Of a stretch of 64,000 nucleotides of DNA, positions 26,313 through 35,046 are shown in pieces. Numbering within the stretch: position 1 is the first letter of the stretch; every line of letters starts with the position of its first letter. Position numbers and translations under genes: made by a program. Source of the stretch: Cohnella herbarum (GTDB lineage: Bacteria; Bacillota; Bacilli; Paenibacillales; Paenibacillaceae); contig NZ_CP051680.1 in the NCBI RefSeq assembly GCF_012849095.1, positions 6,630,001 to 6,694,000 of the forward strand, written 5' to 3'. The notes beneath the pieces were generated by a model, which did no database searches, was not told the DNA's origin, and saw only the letters and a program-made list of their open reading frames with translations.

Positions 26313-26327
26313 TGATAATCATTATCA
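26313..26327. promoter_or_regulatory. Fur box between the FhuF-like and LplT-like genes
   Basis: TGATAAT-C-ATTATCA is a perfect 7-1-7 inverted repeat identical to the Bacillus Fur consensus. It is 28 bp from the FhuF-like start and 140 bp from the LplT-like start. Control of the first gene is very likely; control of the second is possible. Confidence 0.92.
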
Positions 26328-26466
26328 TTTGTTATCCAAATGATAGCGTTGAAAGCTTGGATTTGTCAATTCGACGATCCTCTAGTTCTGCTAAACGATA
26401 GACAGATCGTCCGTTTTTGTTTAAAAATTACATCCGCTTAGGACGAACCTACCGAGAAGGAGTATA

Positions 26467-27708
26467 ATGATATGGCTAAATATGAAGGGGTGGACGAAGT
26501 TGCGGCGGTTAATCAATAAGCTATCACCGTTAAATGCGGTCGTATGGACGCAGTTCTTAAGCGCGTTCGCGGATAATCTGAATTTCTTTCTCATCGTCGG
26601 ACTGGTCAAAAGGGAAGGCGTATCGGATCCGGATGGGACGGTTACATATATTCAAATGGCGTTTCTGATCGCATACGTCGTGCTGGCGCCGATCGTTGGA
26701 GCCTTCGCGGACAAAAATGCGAAATCGCACGTTCTTCTGCTAGGAAACGTATTGAAATCGACGGGGATCCTGCTGCTATTGCTCGGAGTACCGCCGGTAC
26801 TATGCTTCTTCTTCGTCGGCGTCGGGGCAGTCGTCTATTCTCCTGGAAAATACGGCATTTTATCGGAATTAACGAACAACGAGAAGGATCTGCTGAGGGC
26901 AAACGCCCAGGTGGAGGGGTCGACGATTCTTGCGATCTTGCTGGGTACGGTCGCCGGCGGTTTCCTTGCCGCTAGGTCCGACTTGCCGGCGATCATTGTT
27001 TGCCTATTCATCTACCTGCTATCGTTGAGCATGACTTTTTTCGTTCCGGTCAGGGCGGGCAATCCGAACATTCGTTACCAAAGCGCGGCGGGTCAATTTT
27101 TCCGCGACGTCGTTAAGCTCTTCCGGAACCGCAGAAGCCGGTTCTCCCTTATCGGCACGGGCGCCTTCTGGCTTACGGCTTCGGTGCTTCGGATTGCTCT
27201 CATCGCATGGTTGCCGATTAATCTGGGAATCGAGGATACGGACCAACAATCGATGATTATAGGCGTTACGGCGCTCGGAGTCGTCGCCAGCGCTTGGCTG
27301 ACTCCTAAGCTAGTGCCGGAAGGCAGGCTATACCGGGGATTCTTCTACGGCATTGCTATGGTCGCAGCCGTTATGTCCGCTAACTTCACGAACGAACTAT
27401 GGCTAACGGTCACGCTTCTATTTGTTACCGGCGTCATGGGAGGCATATTCCTCATTCCGCTGAATACGATGCTTCAAGAAGAAGGTAAAACCGTCATCGG
27501 CTCGGGCAGGACGATCGCCGTGCAAAATTTCGTGGAGAACGCGTTGACGGTAATGGGACTGTTCCTCTATCTGACGCTAAGACAGATGAACGTCCCCGTT
27601 AATCATTCGGTCATGGGCATAGGCGCGGTATTAACTCTGTTCTTCCTATACTTGGCCTTCCAGATCAGAGCTGTTAAAGCGGGTTATTCCCGCAAGGAAA
27701 TGACGTGA
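26467..27708 (+). CDS. MFS transporter, LplT (lysophospholipid transporter)-like
   Basis: A 413-residue 12-segment transporter. It shows close wording to E. coli LplT: TQFLSAFADNLNFF, IAYVVLAPIVGAFADK, GVGAVVYSPGKYGILSELT, LRANAQVEGSTILAILLGTVAGGF. LplT flips lysophospholipids across the inner membrane, but the usual partner acyltransferase (Aas) is absent here. Start ATG 26467, 4 nt after AAGGAG; ATG 26482 is an alternative without a good site. It is divergent from the FhuF-like gene across the Fur box, so an iron-linked export role is conceivable but unproven. Its 3' end overlaps the convergent small gene by 25 bp. Confidence 0.87.
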   Translation: MIWLNMKGWTKLRRLINKLSPLNAVVWTQFLSAFADNLNFFLIVGLVKREGVSDPDGTVTYIQMAFLIAYVVLAPIVGAFADKNAKSHVLLLGNVLKSTGILLLLLGVPPVLCFFFVGVGAVVYSPGKYGILSELTNNEKDLLRANAQVEGSTILAILLGTVAGGFLAARSDLPAIIVCLFIYLLSLSMTFFVPVRAGNPNIRYQSAAGQFFRDVVKLFRNRRSRFSLIGTGAFWLTASVLRIALIAWLPINLGIEDTDQQSMIIGVTALGVVASAWLTPKLVPEGRLYRGFFYGIAMVAAVMSANFTNELWLTVTLLFVTGVMGGIFLIPLNTMLQEEGKTVIGSGRTIAVQNFVENALTVMGLFLYLTLRQMNVPVNHSVMGIGAVLTLFFLYLAFQIRAVKAGYSRKEMT

Positions 27709-27980
27709 ACGAGCTGCTCGTTAGCCGTTATCTTGATGACGGCGTGTCCGGGATCGTATACCGCGTTCCCTAGACCAACGTCGGTTGACGACTCGGTGCC
27801 CAGAACGTAGAATAGGTCGTCGGCTAAAGTGCGGATGCAAATTTCTCGTTCATCCTTGCTAAGGCCCTCCCAATCGTCCGTTTCCATCTCGAAGGCTTCA
27901 TAGAAGCGCGGAACCGTTGTCAAAGCGCGGGACAAGTCATCCAGAATCTGATCGTACTCTCTCGTATAAGCAATGGCCAT
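27684..27980 (-). CDS. Conserved hypothetical small acidic protein
   Basis: A 98-residue soluble, acidic protein with no domain I recognise. It is helical in the first two thirds (YDQILDDLSRAL, WEGLSKDEREICIRTLADDLFYVLG). Start ATG 27980, 7 nt after AAAGGGG; the frame extends to 28010 without support. It has its own ribosome site and codon use like its neighbours, so it is probably real. No function suggested. Confidence 0.7.
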   Translation of the reverse strand: MAIAYTREYDQILDDLSRALTTVPRFYEAFEMETDDWEGLSKDEREICIRTLADDLFYVLGTESSTDVGLGNAVYDPGHAVIKITANEQLVHVISLRE

Positions 27981-28067
27981 TGGGATGCCCCTTTTCAAGT
28001 TTTGTTTCATTATACGCGACGCTGAAATCTTTAGCCAACCTTTAGGTGATCTTCCTATAGCTAACGC

Positions 28068-28096
28068 TTTAACACTGAGTTTACATTCGTTATAAT
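28068..28096 (+). promoter_or_regulatory. Possible promoter of the LtaS-like gene
   Basis: A perfect -10 TATAAT (28091-28096) with a weak -35 TTTAAC at 17 bp spacing, 25 bp upstream of the start. Confidence 0.5.
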
Positions 28097-28121
28097 AGAT
28101 AAGGTTCCGGGGGTGAATGAC

Positions 28122-29972
28122 GTGAAATCCATAAAATGGGGGGTTTGGCTAACCAAACCGTTCGTCTTCTTCACCGCTCTAATGGTGATTAAGATTTTTC
28201 TTGCCCGATTTGTTGTTTTCGATAGCTCATCCATGTGGATGCAACTCGCTACGGGGATCACATCCGTCTGGGTTTTGTTCTGCCTAATCGAATGGATTGC
28301 TCCTCGCAGAAAACTGGGCGTGTACTTGGCCGTTAATCTATTTCTAACGACGATCTTCTTCGCGGTCATTATGTACTACAAATATTTCGGGGTCATCGTC
28401 ACTTATCATGCCTTGCAGCAAGTAAATCAGGTGACGGAAGTGAAGGGGAGCGTCTTTTCCTTGCTTCACCCGTACTTCTTGTTTATTTATACCGACGTTG
28501 TTGCGTTCTTGCTGCTGTTCTTCAGCCGTCGGTTTCGAACATGGGGCAAATCGCTTGCCATACGCGAATCGAACGTGCTGATCTCGGCAATCTTCCTGCT
28601 ATCGTTGGCGGGATGTTTTACGAATATTTGGATTCATCGCGACAGCATTAACGAACTGAAGCAAGCGGAGAATATGGGAATATTGAATTATGAGGCTTAC
28701 GCCGTATTCGCAAGCGCAATGAAAGACGTCGAAGACCCGAGCAACATAACTCCGGAAGCGATCGCCGAATTGAAAGGCGAACAGCAACCGGCCGTGCCGC
28801 TTTATTGGGGACAGGCGCAAGGAAAGAACGTAATCGTTTTGCAGCTTGAAGCCACGCAGAACTTCTTGCTTGATCTCAAGATCGAAGGAAAAGAAGTTAC
28901 GCCTGTCATGAACAAGCTGATCAAAGAAAATATTTACTTCCCGCATTTCTATCAGCAAGTCGGGCAGGGCAATACGTCGGATGCCGAGTTCGTCGTGAAC
29001 ACATCGTTCTATATTCCCAAACACGGCGCCGCGGCTCAAGATTATGGAGACTTGGCACTTCCGAGCATGCCTAAAGTATTTAAGGAACACGGATATCAGA
29101 CGGCGACTTTCCATACGAACGACGTCCAATTCTGGAATCGCAAGGAGCTCTATAAGGCATTGGGATTCGATCGCTATTACGATTCCGAGTTTTTCGGCGG
29201 CGAAGACATGGTATTCTTCGGATCGTCCGATGAAGTGCTCTACGCGAAAACCGCGGACGAATTGCTGAAGATGAGTCAGTCGGGCAAGCCGTTCTATTCG
29301 CAGATCATCTCGATGTCATCGCATCATCCTTTCAATATTCCGGAACGCAAGGTGCGGTTCGAGCTGCCGGAGAGATACCAGGATACGCTTGTCGGCAACT
29401 ATATCCAGGCTCAGAATTATACGGATTATTCGATAGGACTCTTCATCGATAAGCTCAAGGAAAACGGTCTATGGGACAATTCGGTGCTCGTCATTTACGG
29501 CGATCATTTAGGACTGCCGATCTATTCGCTTAGCGACGACGAGAAGAACCTGATGAAGGAAATCTATGGTCGGGATTACGGGTATACCGAAATGATGAAC
29601 ATTCCGTTAATCGTGATCGATCCGAGCGCGAAGGAGCCGCAAAGGCTGAATCAAACCGGAGGACAAGTCGATATTTTCCCGACGATCGCGAACTTGCTCG
29701 GGATCTCTCTGGAAGGTCATATCCATTTCGGACAAGATCTGCTGAATGAAACGAGCAACTTGCTGCCTCAGCGTTATTACTTGCCTTCAGGTTCGTTCGT
29801 GAACGACAAAGGAATATTCGTGCCCGGACTGAACTTCGATGACGGAACGAACTTTCCGTATGACGGCGGGAAAGCTGCCGAGACCGATTCAACGGAAGAT
29901 GAATATAATCGAGCGTTGGAGCTATTGCGACTTTCCGACAGTTACGTAAGCCAGTTGCCTAAACATGAATAA
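28122..29972 (+). CDS. LtaS-like lipoteichoic acid synthase/sulfatase-fold phosphotransferase
   Basis: A 616-residue protein with five N-terminal membrane segments, then an extracellular sulfatase-like domain. The catalytic Thr is T285 in GQGNTSDAEF (LtaS: GKTSDAEF); metal-site residues are recognisable in LEATQN and IYGDHLG. Reaction of the family: transfer of glycerophosphate from phosphatidylglycerol to a growing lipoteichoic acid chain on the outer membrane face. The start is taken as GTG 28122, 5 nt after GGGGGTGA; GTG 28113 is an alternative. A PAP2 phosphatase follows after 38 bp, perhaps handling the lipid by-product, and both end before one terminator. Confidence 0.92.
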   Translation: MKSIKWGVWLTKPFVFFTALMVIKIFLARFVVFDSSSMWMQLATGITSVWVLFCLIEWIAPRRKLGVYLAVNLFLTTIFFAVIMYYKYFGVIVTYHALQQVNQVTEVKGSVFSLLHPYFLFIYTDVVAFLLLFFSRRFRTWGKSLAIRESNVLISAIFLLSLAGCFTNIWIHRDSINELKQAENMGILNYEAYAVFASAMKDVEDPSNITPEAIAELKGEQQPAVPLYWGQAQGKNVIVLQLEATQNFLLDLKIEGKEVTPVMNKLIKENIYFPHFYQQVGQGNTSDAEFVVNTSFYIPKHGAAAQDYGDLALPSMPKVFKEHGYQTATFHTNDVQFWNRKELYKALGFDRYYDSEFFGGEDMVFFGSSDEVLYAKTADELLKMSQSGKPFYSQIISMSSHHPFNIPERKVRFELPERYQDTLVGNYIQAQNYTDYSIGLFIDKLKENGLWDNSVLVIYGDHLGLPIYSLSDDEKNLMKEIYGRDYGYTEMMNIPLIVIDPSAKEPQRLNQTGGQVDIFPTIANLLGISLEGHIHFGQDLLNETSNLLPQRYYLPSGSFVNDKGIFVPGLNFDDGTNFPYDGGKAAETDSTEDEYNRALELLRLSDSYVSQLPKHE

Positions 29973-30010
29973 ACAAAGGGCGTTATAGATATATATAGGG
30001 GGGTTAGATA

Positions 30011-30670
30011 GTGGTCTTCAAAAATATAGAATGGAAGAAATACGCGCCGTTAATCTTGATGCTGGTTTTTCCCGTCCTCGGATGGATGTACGCAATGACC
30101 AACAATATCGAAAATCAAGAAGTTTATCGGTTGGTCACGGGCGTCGACGAAGCGATACCGTTCGTTAAATTTTTTGCCGTGCCTTACTCGATCTGGATTT
30201 TCTACATTTACGTTTGCTTGATCTATTTCTTCATGAAGGATATTAACGTGTATTATCGTTCGTTGTTAACGTACGCGGTGTGCGCTTTGCTTTGTTATTT
30301 GATCTACTCCGTATTCCAAACGACGGTAGATCGTCCGATGATCGTGGGCAACGATCCGTTCTCCGAGCTCATGCGATACATTTATAACCGCGATCAGCCT
30401 TATAACTGTTTTCCGAGCATACACTGCTTCTCCAGTTATATGGTGATGAGAGCGATTTGGACCAGCTCTTTCCGTAACAAATGGAACGTCACGTTAATAA
30501 CGGGGATGTCGAGCCTTATTATTATGTCCACTTTGTTCGTGAAGCAACACGTCATCATGGATGCGCTAGCTGCCGTTTTCTTAGTCGAAGTGGTCACGGC
30601 GGTACTGATCGTACTCGAAAGAAAGCTTCGCGTATCCCGCGAACGCCAGAAAGGTACCTACGGAGCATAA
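30011..30670 (+). CDS. PAP2-family membrane phosphatase (inositolphosphotransferase-like)
   Basis: A 219-residue protein with about six membrane segments and the PAP2 motifs: FPSIHCFSSY (motif 2, His proton donor) and STLFVKQHVIMD (motif 3, nucleophile His and Asp). The motif 1 region is diverged around VDRP, where the typical KxxxxxxRP is incomplete. The layout resembles the inositol phosphorylceramide synthase-like subgroup. Start GTG 30011, 7 nt after GGGGGG. It probably acts on a lipid phosphate on the outer face. Likely co-transcribed with the LtaS-like gene. Confidence 0.87.
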   Translation: MVFKNIEWKKYAPLILMLVFPVLGWMYAMTNNIENQEVYRLVTGVDEAIPFVKFFAVPYSIWIFYIYVCLIYFFMKDINVYYRSLLTYAVCALLCYLIYSVFQTTVDRPMIVGNDPFSELMRYIYNRDQPYNCFPSIHCFSSYMVMRAIWTSSFRNKWNVTLITGMSSLIIMSTLFVKQHVIMDALAAVFLVEVVTAVLIVLERKLRVSRERQKGTYGA

Positions 30671-30676
30671 TTATAG

Positions 30677-30734
30677 GAAAAAGGCTGATCAACTGTGCAG
30701 AATCGCGGTTCTGCTAAGAGGATCAGCCTTTTTT
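30677..30734. terminator. Bidirectional terminator between PAP2 and TetR genes
   Basis: AAAAAAGGCTGATC and GATCAGCCTTTTTT arms with an inner GCAGAA/TTCTGC stem. T-runs lie on both sides, serving both convergent genes. Confidence 0.9.
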
Positions 30735-30735
30735 A

Positions 30736-31353
30736 TTATTTTTTGGCGACTATCGTTCGACATAACTTGCGAAGGTGCTCTTTGACCTGATCCGCGTTGT
30801 AGCCCTTCTCGTGCTTGATGTGGAAATAACCTAGCGGAGACATGGCGCACATGAAGAAGTGGGCTGCGACTTCGGTATCGAGCGGAGCGCCCGAATCGGC
30901 TTCGATGATTTCATTCAGGAGCCCTGACAAGCTGTTCCTGAAAAATAGATAGAAGGGCGTTTGAAAAAAGTTGCCTCGTTCATCGTTGCAGTTCATTTTG
31001 GATTCCATCGCCATCATTAATCCGGATATCAAGCCGGACTTTTCTTCGATCGCGTCGATCCAGAAATCGATAATCCCGCCTAGCCGCTCGATGGCGGACG
31101 TCTGCTTATTGTTCTCAAGGTAATCTCTTATCTGCTCCATAAGCTGAAGGCTATAATCATCGAGAATATCTAAGCATAGATCCCCTTTGTGAGCGTATCT
31201 ACGGTATAGAGTTGCTTGTCCGATGCCGGCCGTCTTGGCGATCTGATGCATGCTGACGGGCTGCACGCCATGTTCATTGAAGAGCTCATGCGCGGTCTGG
31301 AGAATTAACTGACGGTTCTCGACCGCGTCTCTACGTTCCCGACGAATGGACAC
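30736..31353 (-). CDS. TetR/AcrR-family repressor of the adjacent exporter
   Basis: A 205-residue repressor with an N-terminal TetR helix-turn-helix: ILQTAHELFNEHGVQPVSMHQIAKTAGIGQATLYRRYAHKGDL (about 17-60). The C-terminal ligand domain has a conserved FFMCAMSPLGYF. Start GTG 31353, 8 nt after GGGGG. It is divergent from an MFS exporter; two near-identical palindromes lie between and are the evident operators. Expected: repression of both genes, relieved by an exported toxic compound. Confidence 0.93.
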   Translation of the reverse strand: MSIRRERRDAVENRQLILQTAHELFNEHGVQPVSMHQIAKTAGIGQATLYRRYAHKGDLCLDILDDYSLQLMEQIRDYLENNKQTSAIERLGGIIDFWIDAIEEKSGLISGLMMAMESKMNCNDERGNFFQTPFYLFFRNSLSGLLNEIIEADSGAPLDTEVAAHFFMCAMSPLGYFHIKHEKGYNADQVKEHLRKLCRTIVAKK

Positions 31354-31403
31354 ATACTAGCCCCCTCGTTTTACAGAATTTTAACATTGAATCATGTTGA
31401 CAT

Positions 31404-31419
31404 CCGGACAATTGTCCGG
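31404..31419. promoter_or_regulatory. TetR operator site 1
   Basis: CCGGACAATTGTCCGG, a perfect 16-bp palindrome in the divergent intergenic region, 51 bp from the TetR start. Confidence 0.85.
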
Positions 31420-31435
31420 TAACATCGAAATTAAG

Positions 31436-31449
31436 CGGACAATTGTCCG
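31436..31449. promoter_or_regulatory. TetR operator site 2
   Basis: CGGACAATTGTCCG, a perfect palindrome sharing its 14-bp core with site 1. Centres are 31 bp apart, about three helical turns, so two dimers would bind the same face of the DNA. Confidence 0.85.
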
Positions 31450-31571
31450 TTATCAATGCGGGTATTCCTTCGTAGGGTCCATATATACATATTGTACCGT
31501 TAACGAATGTTACGGTCAATGGTTGAGAGAGACTGCGCGGAGGAAGCTCTAAGATGGATAGGAGGCTATAC

Positions 31572-33074
31572 ATGTCTACCAAAGCAGCACCGGCTTCAAC
31601 GGAAGCCCCATTTTCTATTCGTAGCATATTGGGGCCGTTAGTCGCGATCGTCGTAGGTATCTTCATGGTTATACTAGACGGAACGGCCGTTAACGTCGCT
31701 CTTCCCAAGCTACAGCAAGAATTCAACTTGTTGAATCTGTCGTTGGTTCAGTGGACCGTCATCGGTTACGCTTTAGCCCAGGCTGCGGTTATTCCTTTGG
31801 CCGGGTGGTTGTCGGATCGGTTCGGCGCCAAGAAAATTTTCCTCATTTCGGTAGGATTGTTTACCGCAGGGTCGTTGTTATGCGCGCTCGCTACTAGCGT
31901 CGAAACGCTAATCGCTTTCCGCATTATTCAGGGACTTGGCGGCGGCGTCGTCGTGCCGATCGCGATGGCGTTCATCTATCGCTTGTCGCCTCCCGGGAAA
32001 GTCGGAACCATCATGGGTATGATGGGGATCCCGATCTTGCTCGGTCCCGCGCTTGGTCCGGTCGTGGCAGGATGGTTCGTGGAGTATCACAGCTGGCAAT
32101 GGATCTTCTTGATCAATATCCCAATCGGTATCATCGGTATCTTCCTAGGTATTCGCACTTTGCCTAATATCGAACGCCAGACGGTGGCGACATTGGATAC
32201 TCTCGGCATGATCCTAGGACCCTTGGCATTTGCCGCTCTTGTCTTCGGTGTTTCCCACGGGGGCATCGATCCGGTAACCGGAAAATCCACTTGGTTGGAT
32301 TGGCAAACGCTGGTCGGATCCGGAGTAGGCCTCGTGGCCTTGATCCTCTTCGTCATCGTGGAAATGAATCGCAAAAACCCTCTCTTAGAGCTTCGGGTTT
32401 TCCGTTCGGGTAACTTTACGAAAGGGATTATCGTGCAATGGATTTCGCAAATCGCGATGTTCGGAACGATGTTCCTTGTTCCTTTGTTCTTGCAGCAGGC
32501 TCACGGTTATAGCCCCCTTGAGACAGGCTTGATCATGCTGCCGCAGGCGTTGGCATCCGGCTTGTTCATGCCGATCGGCGGGAAATTGTCCGACCGTATC
32601 GGAGCCCGTCCACTCGTATTGGCCGGGATGGCCTTGACGGCGGTAGCCGCCTTACTGTTGTCCAACATTTCCGGAAGCTCCGGAATCGGATCGGTAATGC
32701 TGCCGCTTGCGTTGCTCGGAGCGGGTATGGGATTGTTCATGATGCCGTTGAACACTCACTTGATTCAATCCGCGCCCCAGAACCTGGTAGGACGCGTAAC
32801 TTCGCTTACCAATGCGGCGCAGCAAGTCATGATGTCCTTCGCGGTCGCGATCTTAATGACGATCTCTTCGACCAAGATGCAGAACCTGATGGTCGAAGGA
32901 GGCAAACAGAAGCCCGACGTGGATCTGTATGCGTCGTCGTTCGGGTATACGTTCTTGATCTTGCTGGGAATTGCGATCGTCGGCGGTTTGCTGGGCTTAA
33001 TGCTGCAGAAGCCGAAGAGAGCGGAAGGCGAATCCGCGGGCAATACGGAAGTTCCAATTATCGTAGGCCATTAA
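31572..33074 (+). CDS. MFS multidrug exporter, DHA2 family (EmrB/QacA type, 14 segments)
   Basis: A 500-residue exporter. Motif C-like LGPALGPVVAGW and motif A-like GWLSDRFGAKKIF are clear, as is the DHA2 opening MVILDGTAVNVALPKLQ. Fourteen hydrophobic segments are seen. Start ATG 31572, 6 nt after AGGAGG; the upstream in-frame ATG at 31554 lacks a site. Proton-driven drug efflux is expected. The divergent TetR gene and twin operators indicate inducible expression. It ends in a 14-bp perfect stem. Confidence 0.95.
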   Translation: MSTKAAPASTEAPFSIRSILGPLVAIVVGIFMVILDGTAVNVALPKLQQEFNLLNLSLVQWTVIGYALAQAAVIPLAGWLSDRFGAKKIFLISVGLFTAGSLLCALATSVETLIAFRIIQGLGGGVVVPIAMAFIYRLSPPGKVGTIMGMMGIPILLGPALGPVVAGWFVEYHSWQWIFLINIPIGIIGIFLGIRTLPNIERQTVATLDTLGMILGPLAFAALVFGVSHGGIDPVTGKSTWLDWQTLVGSGVGLVALILFVIVEMNRKNPLLELRVFRSGNFTKGIIVQWISQIAMFGTMFLVPLFLQQAHGYSPLETGLIMLPQALASGLFMPIGGKLSDRIGARPLVLAGMALTAVAALLLSNISGSSGIGSVMLPLALLGAGMGLFMMPLNTHLIQSAPQNLVGRVTSLTNAAQQVMMSFAVAILMTISSTKMQNLMVEGGKQKPDVDLYASSFGYTFLILLGIAIVGGLLGLMLQKPKRAEGESAGNTEVPIIVGH

Positions 33075-33091
33075 TCGAGCGAAACGAAAGA

Positions 33092-33130
33092 CAGGCAGCA
33101 TTCCGAGTTACGGAATGCTGCCTGATTTAT
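33092..33130 (+). terminator. Terminator after the MFS exporter
   Basis: CAGGCAGCATTCCG-agtta-CGGAATGCTGCCTG, then ATTTAT. A second hairpin (33147-33175), GACCCCCGAGGAC-ga-GTCCTTCGGGGGTC, follows without a T-run. Confidence 0.82.
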
Positions 33131-33175
33131 GGTCTGGATATTGGACGACCCCCGAGGACGAGTCCTTCGGGGGTC

Positions 33176-33510
33176 TAAAATATTGAAGCGCAACCGCGCG
33201 ATTCTTCCTGAATTCACTTTCACGAAAACAACGATAGCCCTACCTCTCCATCGTTCTTGCGGCTCCGAGGCCGCGCCAGTGAGAATTCGTGTTTCCTTCC
33301 AGCAGCCGATTCTTTGATCAAAATAAGGAATGTGTGGGAAAACGGAGGAATATTACCCTTTTAATGAGGAAAAACCTGAGGGTTACTACTTCTACAATAT
33401 ATGATTATACCCTTTTCACTAATATATGTCAATGAATTAATGAACGCATAGGATGCAACCGATGATCATAAGTAAGGATAGTTAAATTTGTTGAAGCAGG
33501 TGTCGGTCGG
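33176..33510. other. Gene-free stretch before the DoxX-like membrane gene
   Basis: No convincing coding frame. The half from 33340 is AT-rich with two direct copies of a TTACCCTTTT/TATACCCTTTT word about 60 bp apart (33352 and 33407), possibly a regulatory region. No clear sigma-A promoter was found. Confidence 0.5.
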
Positions 33511-34461
33511 ATGGATATGGTTAACTACGCGCACGTGAAATGGTTTACGGACGTCACGCCGGTTAAGGAGGCATTGGATAATGTCTTGTCGCCGGTATTC
33601 ATGGGCACGGCGTTGGCCGTTGCATTGTTGCTCGCGGTATTAACGCAATTGCTCCCCTCGATCATGAAATTGTCGGCATTGGGCAAATTGGATCGCCAAG
33701 TTGAACGTCTGCGCCCGCGATCGTTCCTGATTTTACAATACGGCACGGCGGTTGCTTTGCTCTGGTCGCTGCTAGAGGGAAGCTTATTCGCGCCCGAGTT
33801 TATACCGCCCCACGGTTGGATCGAGATCACGATATGGGCGACGATTGCCTTATTGCTGATCCCGCATTCGATTCCCATCAAGCTGGCGTCTGTACTTATC
33901 TTCGCTCTCTACGTGTATTATGTCGGCGAATACGGACTTTTCCACATGCTCGATTACGGCTTCTACTTGGCGATTGCGGCGGCTTTAGGGTTGAACCGAA
34001 CGGTATTCGAGAAGTGGTCTTTCCCGCTTCTGTATTTGGGTACGGGGCTTTCCTTATGCTGGGTGGCCGTCGAAAAATGGATCTATCCCGCGATGAGTCT
34101 AGACATTGTCGAGAACCATCACGTGCCGACGTTCGGTTTCGATCCGGCCGTATTTATCGTATTGGCGGCGTTTATCGAGTTCGTAGTCGGGTATTTGCTT
34201 GTCGTAGGCATCTTGAACCGCTTGCTGTCGATCGTCCTGACGCTAATTTTCATCATGACGACGATGCTTTTCGGATACATCGAAATTGTCGGCCATTTCA
34301 TGATCCATATTATTTTGCTGCTGTTTATTATCGAAGGAGTGAGCTTCTACAAGCCCCCCGTCGATATGCACAAGACGAAGCTGGATCGGATCGTGTTCGT
34401 AGCCTTGAATTTCTTGCTCGTGCTGGCGACGTTCTTGCTGTTATACTACCGCTTCGCGTAG
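33511..34461 (+). CDS. Polytopic membrane protein, DoxX-like
   Basis: A 316-residue protein with about nine hydrophobic segments. The start FTDVTPVKEALDNVLSPVF and late segments with Glu/His in the membrane (FGYIEIVGHFMIHI) resemble the DoxX/DoxD-related family of uncharacterised membrane proteins. The exact family is uncertain. The ribosome site is weak (GGTGTCGG), so start 33511 is tentative; ATG 33517 is also possible. Single-gene unit followed by the repeat region. Confidence 0.75.
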   Translation: MDMVNYAHVKWFTDVTPVKEALDNVLSPVFMGTALAVALLLAVLTQLLPSIMKLSALGKLDRQVERLRPRSFLILQYGTAVALLWSLLEGSLFAPEFIPPHGWIEITIWATIALLLIPHSIPIKLASVLIFALYVYYVGEYGLFHMLDYGFYLAIAAALGLNRTVFEKWSFPLLYLGTGLSLCWVAVEKWIYPAMSLDIVENHHVPTFGFDPAVFIVLAAFIEFVVGYLLVVGILNRLLSIVLTLIFIMTTMLFGYIEIVGHFMIHIILLLFIIEGVSFYKPPVDMHKTKLDRIVFVALNFLLVLATFLLLYYRFA

Positions 34462-34513
34462 TGAAATGAAAATATTGCTCCATTATTGCTGATGAGAAGT
34501 TGACGGTTTCAAG

Positions 34514-34590
34514 CTGTAACGGAACCCACAGCCCTTATTCTGCTTAAAAAAGCACTTTCCAAAATGTAACGGAAATGTACGCTCTTATTT
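34514..34590. repeat. Dispersed 50-bp repeat, one and a half units
   Basis: TGTAACGGAA recurs at 34515 and 34565 (50 bp). The first 26 bases (34514-34539) are identical to the reverse complement of 42545-42570. Further diverged units extend to about 34660 (CAGTTCCGTCCCTCGTATTT). This repeat borders IS110 element 2. Confidence 0.88.
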
Positions 34591-34710
34591 AAGCATTTTC
34601 TAATGTAATCATGCCGTTTGAGCATAAATAAAGGCGCTCAGTTCCGTCCCTCGTATTTAAGGGTTTTTCTCACGAATGCTCACTCATTCGCAGGATTTCA
34701 ATGACTTAGA

Positions 34711-35046
34711 TGTCAGGTGGGTCGATAGGGGCGTAGGGCTGACGGCCGTCGATGACACGTTCGGGTATGCGGGAACAGAAGTCGCGTTATATCGCACTTC
34801 GCATTAACGCTCTGCTGCACGCTCCACTTGTCCCCTTGGAGGTTCACCCTCCCATGACTCAACGGGTCTTTGCCCTTACATTCCTTCGTTGTACCTGTCC
34901 AAGGCGTGGAGACCGATTACGTTTAGAAGACGGGTCAATTGCCCTGACGGAACTGATACTCGGTTCTCTGTGCGTTCTTTGTCATTGAAGTCCCACGAAT
35001 GGGTCAGTATTCGTAAGTTGTTCGGTGTGCTGGGTGTTGCTTGTGA
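34711..35046 (-). ncRNA. Candidate bridge RNA region of IS110 element 2
   Basis: 336 bp of noncoding DNA immediately 3' of the recombinase gene, where IS1111-subgroup bridge RNAs lie. The small frames here have no ribosome sites. A palindrome GACGGCCGTC occurs at 34741. The evidence is positional only. Confidence 0.35.

Noticed and set aside
33816..34469. 217-residue alternative frame in the DoxX-like gene
   Set aside because: Arg/Asp-rich shadow composition; the other frame encodes regular membrane segments.
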